NCBI RefSeq assembly: GCF_001669775.1
Contig: NZ_LXWK01000015.1
Coordinates: 682,001 to 746,000, forward strand
Length of the DNA: 64,000 nucleotides
Reading direction: 5' to 3'
From: Rheinheimera sp. SA_1
Lineage (GTDB): Bacteria > Pseudomonadota > Gammaproteobacteria > Enterobacterales > Alteromonadaceae
Shown: positions 1-9,127 of the stretch, in pieces
Position numbering within the stretch: the first letter of the stretch is position 1
Layout of the letters: every line of letters starts with the position of its first letter
Made by a program: the position numbers and the translations under genes
Notes under the pieces: generated by a model
Database searches by the model: none
Seen by the model: the letters and a program-made list of their open reading frames with translations, nothing else
Told to the model about the DNA's origin: nothing

Positions 1-246
1 CGGGCATTGCGCGGTCAGATTTTTGACCCTTTTATCACCAGCTCGCGCCAACATGGCCGGGTTGGGTTGGGGTTAAGTTTGCTTTTTAATCTGGTGACGC
101 AATTATTGCACGGCACCATCCGCTATCAGACTGACGAAGTCAGCGGTTGGTTTGATATCAGCTTTTGCTGTCGTCTACATCGCAGCCACCCGGAGCCTTT
201 GGTAAGCCAAAGCTTCCCGACGGTGTCCAAAGTGTTAGATAAATAA
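1..246 (+). CDS. Sensor histidine kinase, C-terminal end (partial)
   Basis: The reading frame is open from the window edge and ends at 246, so only the last ~81 residues are visible. They carry an IFDPFITS stretch followed by GLGLSL, which are the F and G2 boxes of the HATPase_c ATP-binding domain of sensor histidine kinases, followed by a short tail of about 30 residues. This part of such proteins binds ATP and phosphorylates the conserved His of the dimerisation domain. The sensory part and the partner regulator lie outside the window, so the signal cannot be inferred. It converges on the diguanylate cyclase gene, with 37 bases between the two stop codons. Confidence 0.85.
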   Translation, partial: RALRGQIFDPFITSSRQHGRVGLGLSLLFNLVTQLLHGTIRYQTDEVSGWFDISFCCRLHRSHPEPLVSQSFPTVSKVLDK

Positions 247-283
247 CTGCCCAAGCTGTGCAATGGAGTCATTTGGCATCAAA

Positions 284-1639
284 TCAGCTGCTTTGATTTA
301 CCCCGCCCCACCAAACCTGGTTGCCACCGGCTTTTTTCGCCTGATACATCGCCCGGTCCGCTTCCAGCAATAATTGTTTTTCATCCTGCCCTTGAGCAGG
401 AAATATCGAAATGCCGATGCTGGGATAGACATGAAACAGGCCATCAGCAAGCACAAAAGCGGCATTCAAAGCCAGCCGCACTTTTTCGGCGACGCCCTCG
501 GCGGTGGAAAACGTTTCGATATGCTCAAGCAACACCACAAATTCGTCGCCGCCAAAACGGGCGACTGTGTCGCTGCTGCGTACCGCGTGTTTGATGCGTG
601 TGGCCGCTTGTTGCAGCAGCAAATCGCCAACAGCGTGGCCGGCGTCGTCGTTCACTTGCTTAAATTTATCTAAATCGAGATACAACACCGCAAACTGCGT
701 TTTTTCGCGACTGGCGCGATATAACGCCGACTGCAGCCGATCAGAAAACAATAGCCGGTTTGGCAAGCTGGTCAGTACGTCGTACAAAGCAATCTGCTGC
801 AACCGGTCATGCATTTTTTTGCGTTCAATCGCCGAGGCGATTTGCGTCGACACAAATTCCAGTAGTTCCTGATCGTGTGCGCTATAAGGCCGTGGACCAA
901 ATAACACTAGTGCGCCAGGCCAATGATTGTGTTGACGTAACGGTACCACCAGCCAGTGCTGCGCAGTTATCTGCTGCAGCTTATTCTGCGGTGTTAAATC
1001 ATTTGGAAAAGTGCTGGTACGCAAAGTACTGCGCTGCGCCATTACTTGCTGTGCATGCTGTATGATCTGTGCTTGATGTTGCACAATGGCTGCTGGCTCC
1101 GCCGCTGCCTGGCAGGCAAACTGCAACAGCCCACTCTCGGGATCCGTCAACAAAATGGCAAAGTTTGCTGCAGGTAAAATAGCCGCCACTATCTGATGAA
1201 TATGTTGGTATAACTCGGATAAGTTCTGCGCCGCATGCGCTGCTTCGGAAATCTGATACAAGGCTGACTGGCGCTGTTGCGCACGTTTCAGTTGGGTAAT
1301 ATCACGCGCTACCGCCACCCGCCTTTGATCGGAAGCCGACCAGCGCGCAGACCATAACAAATGCACCACCTGACCGTCTTTACGCAAGTAACGGTTTTCA
1401 AAGTCTACTTTGGGCTTGTCCTGCATAATTTCAGCGGCGGTTTGTAAGGTTTTGGCCTGGTCTTCCGGATGGATCAAATCCAACATCGAGCGGCCAATCA
1501 TTTCTTCCGGTTTATAACCAAAAATACGCTCGGCACCGGCACTGACAAACACAAAAGTACCGGACGCGTCGACCACACAAATGGCATCCAGCAATAAATC
1601 GATGTACTGACTAATTGCGACAAAATGGTTATTGTCCAC
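284..1639 (-). CDS. PAS-GAF-GGDEF diguanylate cyclase
   Basis: Predicted cytoplasmic sensor that makes cyclic di-GMP from two GTP. A PAS domain covers about residues 10-120 and ends with the usual PAC-type RRVAVARDITQLKRA stretch. A GAF-like domain covers about 135-275, and a GGDEF domain covers about 285-450. The active-site motif GGDEF is intact. An RxxD inhibitory site (RSSD) lies exactly five residues before it, so product feedback inhibition is expected. No membrane segment or EAL domain is visible. The start is GTG at 1637-1639, chosen because an AGGAG site lies a few bases upstream. The ligands of PAS and GAF cannot be told from sequence. Confidence 0.93.
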   Translation of the reverse strand: MDNNHFVAISQYIDLLLDAICVVDASGTFVFVSAGAERIFGYKPEEMIGRSMLDLIHPEDQAKTLQTAAEIMQDKPKVDFENRYLRKDGQVVHLLWSARWSASDQRRVAVARDITQLKRAQQRQSALYQISEAAHAAQNLSELYQHIHQIVAAILPAANFAILLTDPESGLLQFACQAAAEPAAIVQHQAQIIQHAQQVMAQRSTLRTSTFPNDLTPQNKLQQITAQHWLVVPLRQHNHWPGALVLFGPRPYSAHDQELLEFVSTQIASAIERKKMHDRLQQIALYDVLTSLPNRLLFSDRLQSALYRASREKTQFAVLYLDLDKFKQVNDDAGHAVGDLLLQQAATRIKHAVRSSDTVARFGGDEFVVLLEHIETFSTAEGVAEKVRLALNAAFVLADGLFHVYPSIGISIFPAQGQDEKQLLLEADRAMYQAKKAGGNQVWWGGVNQSS

Positions 1640-1886
1640 TTACTGCTCCTGCGGCAATCTCGTAACCGACGCCTGATTTTCAACCTGACAACAGGCTCTG
1701 GCAGAGGAGAATGCCAGGTGCCAGGATTTGGTACATTTAACAGTACCCTGTCATGGTACAAAGCGCAATCAGTGCCTGACATCGTGGCAACTCCTGAATC
1801 ATTTCAGACATCCATACATCCAAAAATAACTGTTCAAGCCCGTTAAATTACGATTTACTAAGGCTTAATCTACTCAGGAGCGTGTC

Positions 1887-2168
1887 ATGTTTAAAATTAA
1901 TCAGTATTTTGATGGTAAAGTAGCGTCCATCGCTTTTGCCGGTGAACAACTGCCAGCGACAGTCGGTGTGATGGCGCCTGGTGACTATGAATTTGGCACC
2001 AGTCAGCATGAAGTGCTGACCATTGTCAGCGGCGCGTTAACGGTGAAATTACCCGGCAGCGAGCAATGGCAAACCTTCAGCCGTGGTCAGCAGTTTGCAG
2101 TACCGGCACACAGCAAATTTCAGCTGCAAGTAGCGACCGATACGGCTTATCTTTGCACTTATGAATAA
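1887..2168 (+). CDS. ppnP: Pyrimidine/purine nucleoside phosphorylase PpnP
   Basis: A 93-residue single-domain cupin of the PpnP (YaiE, DUF1255) family, whose members split several nucleosides by phosphorolysis into base and (deoxy)ribose-1-phosphate. The whole chain matches the family: the conserved SxGVMxPGxYEFGT-like stretch is seen as [13 protein letters not shown], followed by [17 protein letters not shown] and the end TAYLCTYE. Length is normal (E. coli PpnP is 94 residues). An AGGAG site stands 6 bases before the ATG. It stands alone between the divergent diguanylate cyclase and the ABC exporter and is probably monocistronic. Confidence 0.93.
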   Translation: MFKINQYFDGKVASIAFAGEQLPATVGVMAPGDYEFGTSQHEVLTIVSGALTVKLPGSEQWQTFSRGQQFAVPAHSKFQLQVATDTAYLCTYE

Positions 2169-2263
2169 ATTATCCTCCTAAATCAGTGCCATCGCGCATG
2201 ATTTGGCATTGTTTCAAACTGGACTGATCCCGCTTTGAAACCACACATCATTCGGGAGCCACT

Positions 2264-4081
2264 ATGCGCGGGATGGGAACAGCAGCTAAACGACCTGAAA
2301 CCGGAAAATCGGCACAGGCGCTGAATCTGAAACAAACTATCCAGTATATGTGGCCCTACTTATGGGCCTTTAAAGGCCGCATAGTGTTAGCGATGCTGGC
2401 ATTGATTGCCGCCAAAGCCACCACTTTATTATTGCCTTATGCGCTAAAACTGATTGTTGATGGCCTCGATCGCTCGTTACATCCTACCATCACCTTGCCG
2501 CTGCTGCTGATCGCAGGTTATGGTTTATTACGCTTTGGCACGGTGTTTTTTGGTGAAATTCGCGACGCACTATTTAGCCGGGTCACCGAACATGCGATGC
2601 GTAAAATTGGCCTGCGGGTATTTCAACATCTGCATCAACTGGAACTGGCGTTTCACCTCGACCGCAATACCGGCGGCATCAGCCGTGATATCGAGCGCGG
2701 CACCAATGGCCTCAGTTTTTTAATGCGCTTCCTGATGTTTAACATAGTTCCAACCCTGCTGGAAATTGTGCTGGTGGCCGCAATTTTCTGGGGTTTGTTT
2801 TCGTTTTGGTACGCGCTCATTACCGCTGTTGCCGTCAGTTTTTATATCTGGTTCACGGTGGCCATTACCGAATGGCGCAACAAATTTATCCGCGAAGCCA
2901 ATCAGGCCGACTCCGCCACCAATACCCGCGCTGTCGACAGCCTGCTGAATTACGAAACGGTTAAATACTTTAATAACGAAGGCTATGAAGCGAAAATCTA
3001 CGACGATTTTCTTGCGAAATGGGAAACCGCTAAGCTGAAAAACCGCATGTCATTATTGGCACTGAACTCGGGCCAGGCACTGATTATCGCCGCTGCCATT
3101 ACGTTAATGATGTGGCTGGCCGCCAAAGGTGTGCTGGATAAAGAGCTGACGCTGGGCGATTTAGCGATGGTGAATGCCTATATGATTCAACTGTTTATCC
3201 CACTGAATTTCCTGGGTTTTGTCTACCGGGAAATTCGGCGTGCTTTAACCGACTTAGAAAATATGCTGGGCTTGTTGCAACGTAAAGCCAGCATCGTTGA
3301 TACGCCGGATGCCCATGAATTACAGCTGCAACAAGCTAGTATTGAATTTCGGGATGTTTGTTTTGGTTATCAAGCAGAAAGAACCATTTTGCAGCAGTTT
3401 AACCTGAAAATTGCACCGGGCCAAAAAGTGGCGGTGGTGGGCAGTTCGGGGGCCGGTAAAAGTACCCTGGCGCGGTTACTGTACCGTTTTTATGAAATTA
3501 ACAGCGGCCAGATTTTAGTCGACGGCCAGGATATCCGTAACTTGACGCTGGATAGTTTGCGCCGGGCTATCGCCATCGTGCCGCAAGACACTGTGCTGTT
3601 TAACAGCAGCATCCGCGACAATATTGCATATGGTAATCCGGCGGCTTCGCAGCAAGATATTGATCAGGCGATTGATTTAGCGCATTTACGCCAATTTATT
3701 CAAAGCTTGCCACAAGGTGATGCCACCTTAGTCGGCGAACGCGGTTTAAAAGTATCGGGCGGCGAAAAACAACGCATCGCTATTGCCAGAGTCTTATTAA
3801 AACGCTCGCCTATTCTGATTTTTGATGAAGCGACGTCAGCACTTGATTCGCAAAGTGAAAGTGCGATTTTAACCGCGATGCGTGAAGTCGCCACCGGCCA
3901 CACGTCATTGGTGATTGCCCACCGTTTATCAACCGTGGTCGATGCCGATCTGATAGTCGTACTGCAGCACGGCAAAGTGGTGGAGCAAGGTTCGCATCAA
4001 CAGCTATTGGCACTCAATGGTTATTACGCCGAGCTTTGGGCATTACAGCAGCGTGAGCAACAGGCTGATGCCAAAGACTGA
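2264..4081 (+). CDS. Atm1/HMT1-type ABC exporter (fused permease-ATPase)
   Basis: A half-transporter of 605 residues that should work as a homodimer in the inner membrane. The N-terminal ~330 residues contain six predicted membrane helices of the type-I exporter fold. The C-terminal ATPase has Walker A GSSGAGKST, signature VSGGEKQR, Walker B ILIFDEATSALD and the switch His in VIAHRLST. The TVKYFNNE stretch in the membrane part is typical of the Atm1/ABCB7/HMT1 subgroup, which moves glutathione-linked sulfur species or metal conjugates. The substrate here is inferred only from that subgroup. A GGGAG sequence lies 5 bases before the chosen ATG. Nothing in the neighbourhood points to a specific substrate. 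Confidence 0.9.
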   Translation: MRGMGTAAKRPETGKSAQALNLKQTIQYMWPYLWAFKGRIVLAMLALIAAKATTLLLPYALKLIVDGLDRSLHPTITLPLLLIAGYGLLRFGTVFFGEIRDALFSRVTEHAMRKIGLRVFQHLHQLELAFHLDRNTGGISRDIERGTNGLSFLMRFLMFNIVPTLLEIVLVAAIFWGLFSFWYALITAVAVSFYIWFTVAITEWRNKFIREANQADSATNTRAVDSLLNYETVKYFNNEGYEAKIYDDFLAKWETAKLKNRMSLLALNSGQALIIAAAITLMMWLAAKGVLDKELTLGDLAMVNAYMIQLFIPLNFLGFVYREIRRALTDLENMLGLLQRKASIVDTPDAHELQLQQASIEFRDVCFGYQAERTILQQFNLKIAPGQKVAVVGSSGAGKSTLARLLYRFYEINSGQILVDGQDIRNLTLDSLRRAIAIVPQDTVLFNSSIRDNIAYGNPAASQQDIDQAIDLAHLRQFIQSLPQGDATLVGERGLKVSGGEKQRIAIARVLLKRSPILIFDEATSALDSQSESAILTAMREVATGHTSLVIAHRLSTVVDADLIVVLQHGKVVEQGSHQQLLALNGYYAELWALQQREQQADAKD

Positions 4082-4236
4082 TGGGCTGCAGCTTCAAGGA
4101 TGAAGGGTGTAGAAGTAAAGTATTATTACCCTGTGTTAAGAAAGGTTTAGCCCGGTAAAGCTGGGTAAAAGCGGCAACTAACGGCAAAAATTCTGTTCCT
4201 ATGTCTGCTTTTTGGCATATCTGGATAGAGAGTTTT

Positions 4237-5595
4237 ATGAAAATAGTGTCCCTGTTTACCTTAGTTTGCAGTACCTTGTGGTTAACCGGTTGTGGTGGCA
4301 GCAGCTCCTCTGACGAATCGGCCACTTACCCAACTTCATATCTGCAGTTTTACAATGGCTCGGCCAATAGTGCGACCACGGCTGTAATTGCAAACCTGGG
4401 TGACAGCACTACCGACATTGCCGTTGGCAGCGCCGGTTTTGCAGATGCAACTCCATTGCAATCAATGGAAGCTGGCAGTTACAGCCTGGAACTGAACTAC
4501 ACATCAACCTCTGGCAGTGTCACCACCATCATGACTGAGAAAACTGAACTGAAAAACAGTCAGAAAACTCTGTTGTTGATGACAGGTAATTACGCAAGCC
4601 CAGAACTGATTAACCTCACTTTTGCCCGCGACGATACTTTAGATGACCAATTTAAAGTGATCATGGTCAATCTGATCAACAACAGCAAAACTTATGATCT
4701 CTATCTGGGTGACGCGGAAAAAACTTTTGCTGAGGCAGTGTTAGTTGGGAGTGCCGGCTATAAAACCATCGCCCAGGCCAAAACTTATGATGTCGACACT
4801 TATACGCTGTACCTAACCGAAGGCGGTTCGAAAACAGTGTTATTTGAATCGGATCCAATTACTCTGAACTACCTGACAGAATATGTGATGGTCACGCGTG
4901 CCGCAATCGGTCCGGGTACAGGTAAATTCGCCATCGATGTCATTGTCAATACTACTGCAGTGACCACCATGGAAGATGTCAATTCTAACGCCCAATTCCG
5001 GGTTTATAACAGCATCGACAGCGTTAATCCGGCTAATATTCATTTGGGTGAGCTATCACCTAAACCAATTTTCAGTGGCCTGGCAGCTGATACTCTAAGC
5101 CCGTACATTGAAACCATTGCCGGAGATTACCGGGTATCGTTGTCTGATCAAAATAACGCGTTGATTATGCGCAATGGCTTAGTGACCCTGAACCAGGGGG
5201 CGGTAAAAACTGTGGTGTTTTACCTGGACGCAGCACAAAAAGCTGCGGCTATTACCCTGACAGACAGCAAACTGCCGCAGGTTTTTGATTTTAACTTTAA
5301 CGTGGTGAATGTAATTCCGGGTTTTGACCAAATCAGTGTGTACTTTGTAAAACCAGGCTACACCATGGAAACCACCGGTTACTACATCAGCACCCTGAAC
5401 TACGCTTCACAAAGTGCTGTCAGTCTGCCGGTCGGCGAGTACACCATGTATATCGTGCACAAGGATGCCAACAATAACAAAATGCTATTGGCGCAAACTG
5501 AACTGCTGAAACTGACTGCCGGTAGCAACTATGTGCTGGTCGCTGAGCCTGATACTTACGCCAGCAGCGGTTATAAGTTAAGTCTGGTGAAATAA
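4237..5595 (+). CDS. DUF4397-type lipoprotein
   Basis: A 452-residue predicted lipoprotein: a short hydrophobic signal ends in the lipobox LTGC, followed by GGSSSSDES. The serine after Cys+1 Gly and the absence of an Asp at +2 favour transfer to the outer membrane. The rest consists of about four repeated beta-rich modules with phrases such as LQFYNGSANS, AGSYSL and LPVGEYTMYI, which is the style of DUF4397 domains that occur in surface or periplasmic proteins of unknown function. An in-frame ATG 36 bases further upstream exists, but the 4237 ATG has an AGAGAG site and gives an immediate signal peptide. Function is unknown. Confidence 0.85.
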   Translation: MKIVSLFTLVCSTLWLTGCGGSSSSDESATYPTSYLQFYNGSANSATTAVIANLGDSTTDIAVGSAGFADATPLQSMEAGSYSLELNYTSTSGSVTTIMTEKTELKNSQKTLLLMTGNYASPELINLTFARDDTLDDQFKVIMVNLINNSKTYDLYLGDAEKTFAEAVLVGSAGYKTIAQAKTYDVDTYTLYLTEGGSKTVLFESDPITLNYLTEYVMVTRAAIGPGTGKFAIDVIVNTTAVTTMEDVNSNAQFRVYNSIDSVNPANIHLGELSPKPIFSGLAADTLSPYIETIAGDYRVSLSDQNNALIMRNGLVTLNQGAVKTVVFYLDAAQKAAAITLTDSKLPQVFDFNFNVVNVIPGFDQISVYFVKPGYTMETTGYYISTLNYASQSAVSLPVGEYTMYIVHKDANNNKMLLAQTELLKLTAGSNYVLVAEPDTYASSGYKLSLVK

Positions 5596-5604
5596 TTTGC
5601 ACAA

Positions 5605-5626
5605 GGAGCGCCGCTGTTGGCGCTCC
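5605..5626 (+). terminator. Hairpin after the DUF4397 lipoprotein gene
   Basis: A perfect 8-bp stem (GGAGCGCC / GGCGCTCC) with a 6-base loop begins 10 bases after the stop codon. The downstream run is T-rich but interrupted (agtcttgttg), so it is a weak-looking intrinsic terminator or an mRNA-end stabiliser. Confidence 0.55.
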
Positions 5627-5702
5627 AGTCTTGTTGTCAGTTGTGTTTTAACCCTCAAATCAGTAGGCTGTGTTCAGTTTTAATTGCAGAGAGAGTTTGA
5701 AC

Positions 5703-6788
5703 ATGATGACATGGCTATTTTTAGCAGTCGGCCTGGTGCTGCTGGTGATCGGTGCCGACCTGTTGGTCAAGGGTGCCGCACGTTTGGCGGCTACTTTTGG
5801 TATTCCTAGTTTAGTGATTGGTTTAACTGTTGTAGCTTTCGGCACCAGTGCTCCAGAGCTTGCGGTCAGCGTCAAGGCTGCTTACGCCGGTCAGGCCGAG
5901 CTCGCCATCGCCAACGTGGTTGGCAGTAACATCTTCAACGTTTTATTTATCCTCGGTGTTTCAGCGCTGATTATGCCGCTGATTATTTCCCGCCAGCTCA
6001 TCCGTCAGGATGTTCCAATCATGGTTGCGGTATCAGTGATCGCAGTGCTGATGGTGCAAGATGGTCAAATTGATAAAATTGAAGCGGCACTGTTAACCGC
6101 AGGTCTGCTTGGTTATACCTTTTTCCTGTTTAAACAAGGCAAAGCACAAGGCGCAGCCGCAGCTGAAGCCAATGATGAAGTCGCTGAACTGCTGAAAGAA
6201 CCACACCCAATGTGGCAAAACCTGCTGTTTGTGGTCGGTGGTTTAATCCTATTGGTGTTGGGTGCCCGCTGGTTGGTGCAAAGCGCCATTGAACTGGCCA
6301 CAGCCTGGGGCGTGAACGAAGCCGTGATCGGTCTGACGATTGTTGCAGCCGGTACTTCGTTACCAGAAGTGGTGACGTCAATTGTGGCGACCATTCGCGG
6401 TGAGCGTGATATTGCCGTCGGCAACGTAGTCGGCAGCAACATTTTTAATATTCTTTGTGTGCTGGGTATTTCGGGTCTGGTATCACCGATCCCGTTAATC
6501 GCTGGCGATCAGTTAGCACAAATCGACATTCCAGTGATGCTGGCAGTGGCGATGTTATGTGTGCCATTCTTCTTTGCCGGCGCTATTCTGAACCGGATTG
6601 AAGGCGCTTTATTCCTGCTTCTTTATGTGGCTTACACCTGGTATCTGATTTCGGTAGCGCTGGCCAAACCCTATCTGGCACAGCTACAGGATGGCATTAT
6701 GTACGGACTGGTGCCGCTGGTACTGGTGTATGTGGTGTTGTCGTTGCTGCAGGATTTCCGCGCCAAAAGCAAACAAAACACGGCTTAA
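5703..6788 (+). CDS. Calcium/sodium antiporter (YrbG/CaxA family)
   Basis: Inner-membrane cation exchanger of the Ca2+/cation antiporter family, 361 residues with about ten membrane helices. The two inverted halves each carry the alpha-repeat signature: VVAFGTSAPELAVS with GSNIFNVL in the first half, and IVAAGTSLPEVVTS with GSNIFNILCVLG in the second. The acidic residues in these repeats are the ion-binding residues known for the family. The halves are joined by an alkaline/acid loop near residues 155-185. The 5703 ATG follows a GAGAG site and gives MMTWLFLAVG, so the first helix starts at once. An upstream in-frame ATG would add 11 unlikely residues. Confidence 0.93.
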   Translation: MMTWLFLAVGLVLLVIGADLLVKGAARLAATFGIPSLVIGLTVVAFGTSAPELAVSVKAAYAGQAELAIANVVGSNIFNVLFILGVSALIMPLIISRQLIRQDVPIMVAVSVIAVLMVQDGQIDKIEAALLTAGLLGYTFFLFKQGKAQGAAAAEANDEVAELLKEPHPMWQNLLFVVGGLILLVLGARWLVQSAIELATAWGVNEAVIGLTIVAAGTSLPEVVTSIVATIRGERDIAVGNVVGSNIFNILCVLGISGLVSPIPLIAGDQLAQIDIPVMLAVAMLCVPFFFAGAILNRIEGALFLLLYVAYTWYLISVALAKPYLAQLQDGIMYGLVPLVLVYVVLSLLQDFRAKSKQNTA

Positions 6789-6806
6789 CTTTTCGTTGGT
6801 TGAGAC

Positions 6807-6836
6807 AAAAACGCTTCTTCGGAAGCGTTTTTTTTG
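6807..6836 (+). terminator. Intrinsic terminator with TTCG tetraloop
   Basis: The stem ACGCTTC / GAAGCGT closes a TTCG loop, which is an exceptionally stable tetraloop, and is followed by a run of eight or more T. It lies 20 bases after the antiporter stop codon and should end that transcript. Confidence 0.92.
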
Positions 6837-6980
6837 GCCGATATGCAGGCAAGGCAAAGTTTGCAGCCCTTCACCACAGTGTTCAGCAGAATTTCTGCAA
6901 CTAAGGCAATTTTGCACTGTTGCACGCCACCGCTTTCGATATAATATCCATCTTTATGGCTAAAACTTTCCGGACAATCG

Positions 6981-7643
6981 ATGACGCAAGATGAAATGAA
7001 AAAAAATGCTGCCTGGGCAGCGTTAGACCATGTCCCCCGCCACACCATCGTCGGTGTTGGTACTGGTTCCACCGTCAATCATTTTATTGATGCGCTCGCT
7101 TCGATTAAATCCGAAATCAAAGGTGCGGTCTCGAGCTCCATCCAAAGTACCGAAAAAATGCGCGCCTTAGGCATCGAGGTTCTGGATTTAAATGACGTCG
7201 AAAGTTTTAGCGTGTACGTCGATGGTGCCGATGAAATTAACCCGGCTAAACATATGATTAAAGGCGGCGGCGCGGCTTTAACCCGCGAGAAAATTGTCGC
7301 TGCGGTTGCTGAAAAATTCATTTGTATCGTAGATAGCACCAAGCAAGTTGAGGTGCTGGGCAAATTCCCGTTACCGGTAGAAGTCATTCCGATGGCCCGC
7401 AATTATGTTGCGCGTGAGCTGGTGAAACTGGGCGGTCGTCCGGTCTGGCGGGAAGCGGTGGTCACCGACAACGGCAATATTATTCTGGATGTATTTGATT
7501 TAAAAATTACTGATCCAGTGGCTTTTGAACAACAAATTAACCAGATTACCGGCGTGGTTACCAACGGCATTTTTGCCTGCCGCGCCGCCGATCTGGTATT
7601 AGTCGGCACTGCCGATGGCACCAAAGTACTGAATTCCAACTAA
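6981..7643 (+). CDS. rpiA: Ribose-5-phosphate isomerase A
   Basis: Interconverts ribose 5-phosphate and ribulose 5-phosphate in the non-oxidative pentose phosphate pathway. The 220-residue chain has the usual family length (E. coli 219). The phosphate-binding loop GTGSTV, the DGADEI motif that holds the catalytic Asp residues, and [11 protein letters not shown] with the catalytic Glu are all present. The ATG at 6981 gives the common N-terminus [15 protein letters not shown]. It is followed by serA on the same strand after 87 bases; the two genes are neighbours in many gammaproteobacteria. Confidence 0.97.
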   Translation: MTQDEMKKNAAWAALDHVPRHTIVGVGTGSTVNHFIDALASIKSEIKGAVSSSIQSTEKMRALGIEVLDLNDVESFSVYVDGADEINPAKHMIKGGGAALTREKIVAAVAEKFICIVDSTKQVEVLGKFPLPVEVIPMARNYVARELVKLGGRPVWREAVVTDNGNIILDVFDLKITDPVAFEQQINQITGVVTNGIFACRAADLVLVGTADGTKVLNSN

Positions 7644-7730
7644 AAAATAACGATAACAACTTAGACTACGTAAACAACACCCCTTTTTTGGCCCCTTTTG
7701 GTCAACTGAATTTTGCAACATTAAAGAGAA

Positions 7731-8963
7731 ATGAAGATGGAAAAGTACTCACTGCCGAAAGACAAAATTAAGATTTTGCTGCTTGAAGGCTTGCACCAGA
7801 GCGCGGTGCAAAGTTTCAAAAATCAGGGATACAGCAATATCGAATATCTGAAAACCTCGTTGTCAGAAGCAGAACTGATTGAAAAAATTAAAGATGTGCA
7901 TTTTATTGGCATCCGTTCCCGCACTCAGCTAACCGAAAAAGTACTGAACGAAGCCGGTAAACTGGTCGCCATTGGTTGTTTCTGTATCGGTACCAATCAG
8001 GTTGATTTAGACGCTGCTTTAGCACGCGCCATCCCGGTATTTAACGCACCGTTCTCCAACACCCGTTCGGTTGCTGAACTGGTACTGGGTCAAATCATCA
8101 TGTTACTGCGTGGTATTCCACAACGTAACGCCGCTGCGCACCGCGGCGAATGGCAAAAAACTGCAACACAATCCTACGAAGCCCGTGGCAAAACTTTGGG
8201 CATTATTGGTTATGGCCACATTGGCACGCAGTTGTCGATCATGGCGGAAAACATCGGTATGCGGGTACAGTTTTACGATATCGAAGACAAATTGGTGCTG
8301 GGTAATGCCACCCAGGTCGATATGGCCACCTTACTGAAAACTTCAGATGTAGTGACCTTACATGTACCGGAAACCCCCCAAACTCAGAACATGATTGGTG
8401 AAGCTGAGCTCGATTTAATGAAGCATGGCGCTATCCTGATCAACGCTTCGCGTGGCACTGTGGTTGATATCGATGCATTAGCCCGTGCTTTAGCAGAAAA
8501 GAAGCTGGCTGGTGCCGCCATTGACGTGTTCCCGGTTGAACCTACCGGCAATGACGAAGAATTTGAATCGCCGCTGCGTGCTTTTGACAACGTCATTCTG
8601 ACCCCACACATTGGTGGTTCTACGCAGGAAGCACAGGAAAACATCGGTTATGAAGTAGCGGGTAAACTGGTGAAGTACTCGGACAATGGTTCGACCTTGT
8701 CGGCGGTAAATTTCCCGGAAGTGTCATTGCCAGAATACAAAGGCCGTTCGCGGTTATTACATATCCACAAAAACCAACCGGGTATGCTGACCAAGATCAA
8801 CGAAGCGTTTGCCAAACATGGCATCAACATTTCCGGTCAGTATCTGCAGACCAATGCCGAAATTGGTTATGTGGTGATTGATATCGACAGCCTCGACCAC
8901 GAGCTGGCGCTGAATGAACTAAAAGCCATTCCGGGCACGTTAAAAGCGCGGGTATTGCACTAA
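7731..8963 (+). CDS. serA: D-3-phosphoglycerate dehydrogenase
   Basis: First step of serine synthesis: oxidises 3-phosphoglycerate to 3-phosphohydroxypyruvate using NAD. The 410 residues align end to end with the E. coli enzyme. Visible motifs are IGCFCIGTNQVDL, the Rossmann loop GIIGYGHIGTQL, INASRGTVVD, and the catalytic His in LTPHIGGSTQEAQENIG. A C-terminal ACT domain (about residues 338-410, MLTKINEAFAKHGINI) binds serine in the feedback-inhibited E. coli type, so serine inhibition is expected. A second in-frame ATG two codons later could also serve; an AAAGAGAA stretch precedes both. Confidence 0.97.
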   Translation: MKMEKYSLPKDKIKILLLEGLHQSAVQSFKNQGYSNIEYLKTSLSEAELIEKIKDVHFIGIRSRTQLTEKVLNEAGKLVAIGCFCIGTNQVDLDAALARAIPVFNAPFSNTRSVAELVLGQIIMLLRGIPQRNAAAHRGEWQKTATQSYEARGKTLGIIGYGHIGTQLSIMAENIGMRVQFYDIEDKLVLGNATQVDMATLLKTSDVVTLHVPETPQTQNMIGEAELDLMKHGAILINASRGTVVDIDALARALAEKKLAGAAIDVFPVEPTGNDEEFESPLRAFDNVILTPHIGGSTQEAQENIGYEVAGKLVKYSDNGSTLSAVNFPEVSLPEYKGRSRLLHIHKNQPGMLTKINEAFAKHGINISGQYLQTNAEIGYVVIDIDSLDHELALNELKAIPGTLKARVLH

Positions 8964-8992
8964 GGTGCACTTTTTGTAAGCAGCTTCGAAAT

Positions 8993-9022
8993 GGTGGGTG
9001 GCGCAAACTGCGCTGACCCACC
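8993..9022. repeat. REP-like hairpin after serA
   Basis: GGTGGGT and ACCCACC form a 7-bp outer stem, and an inner GCGC/GCGC stem follows after a small bulge. The next bases are CTAC. This GTAGGGTGGGTC-type hairpin resembles the short palindromes scattered between genes in many gammaproteobacteria. A T6 run starts about 9 bases past the stem, so it might also help end serA transcription. Confidence 0.55.
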
Positions 9023-9127
9023 CTACCTATTTTTTAGTCTAAGCCCAGATCGGTAGGGGCAAACAGCGAAGCGCCTTCGCCCATCAATCACCAAAGCTCG
9101 TTTCAATGGTATTCCAAACCTGAGTTA

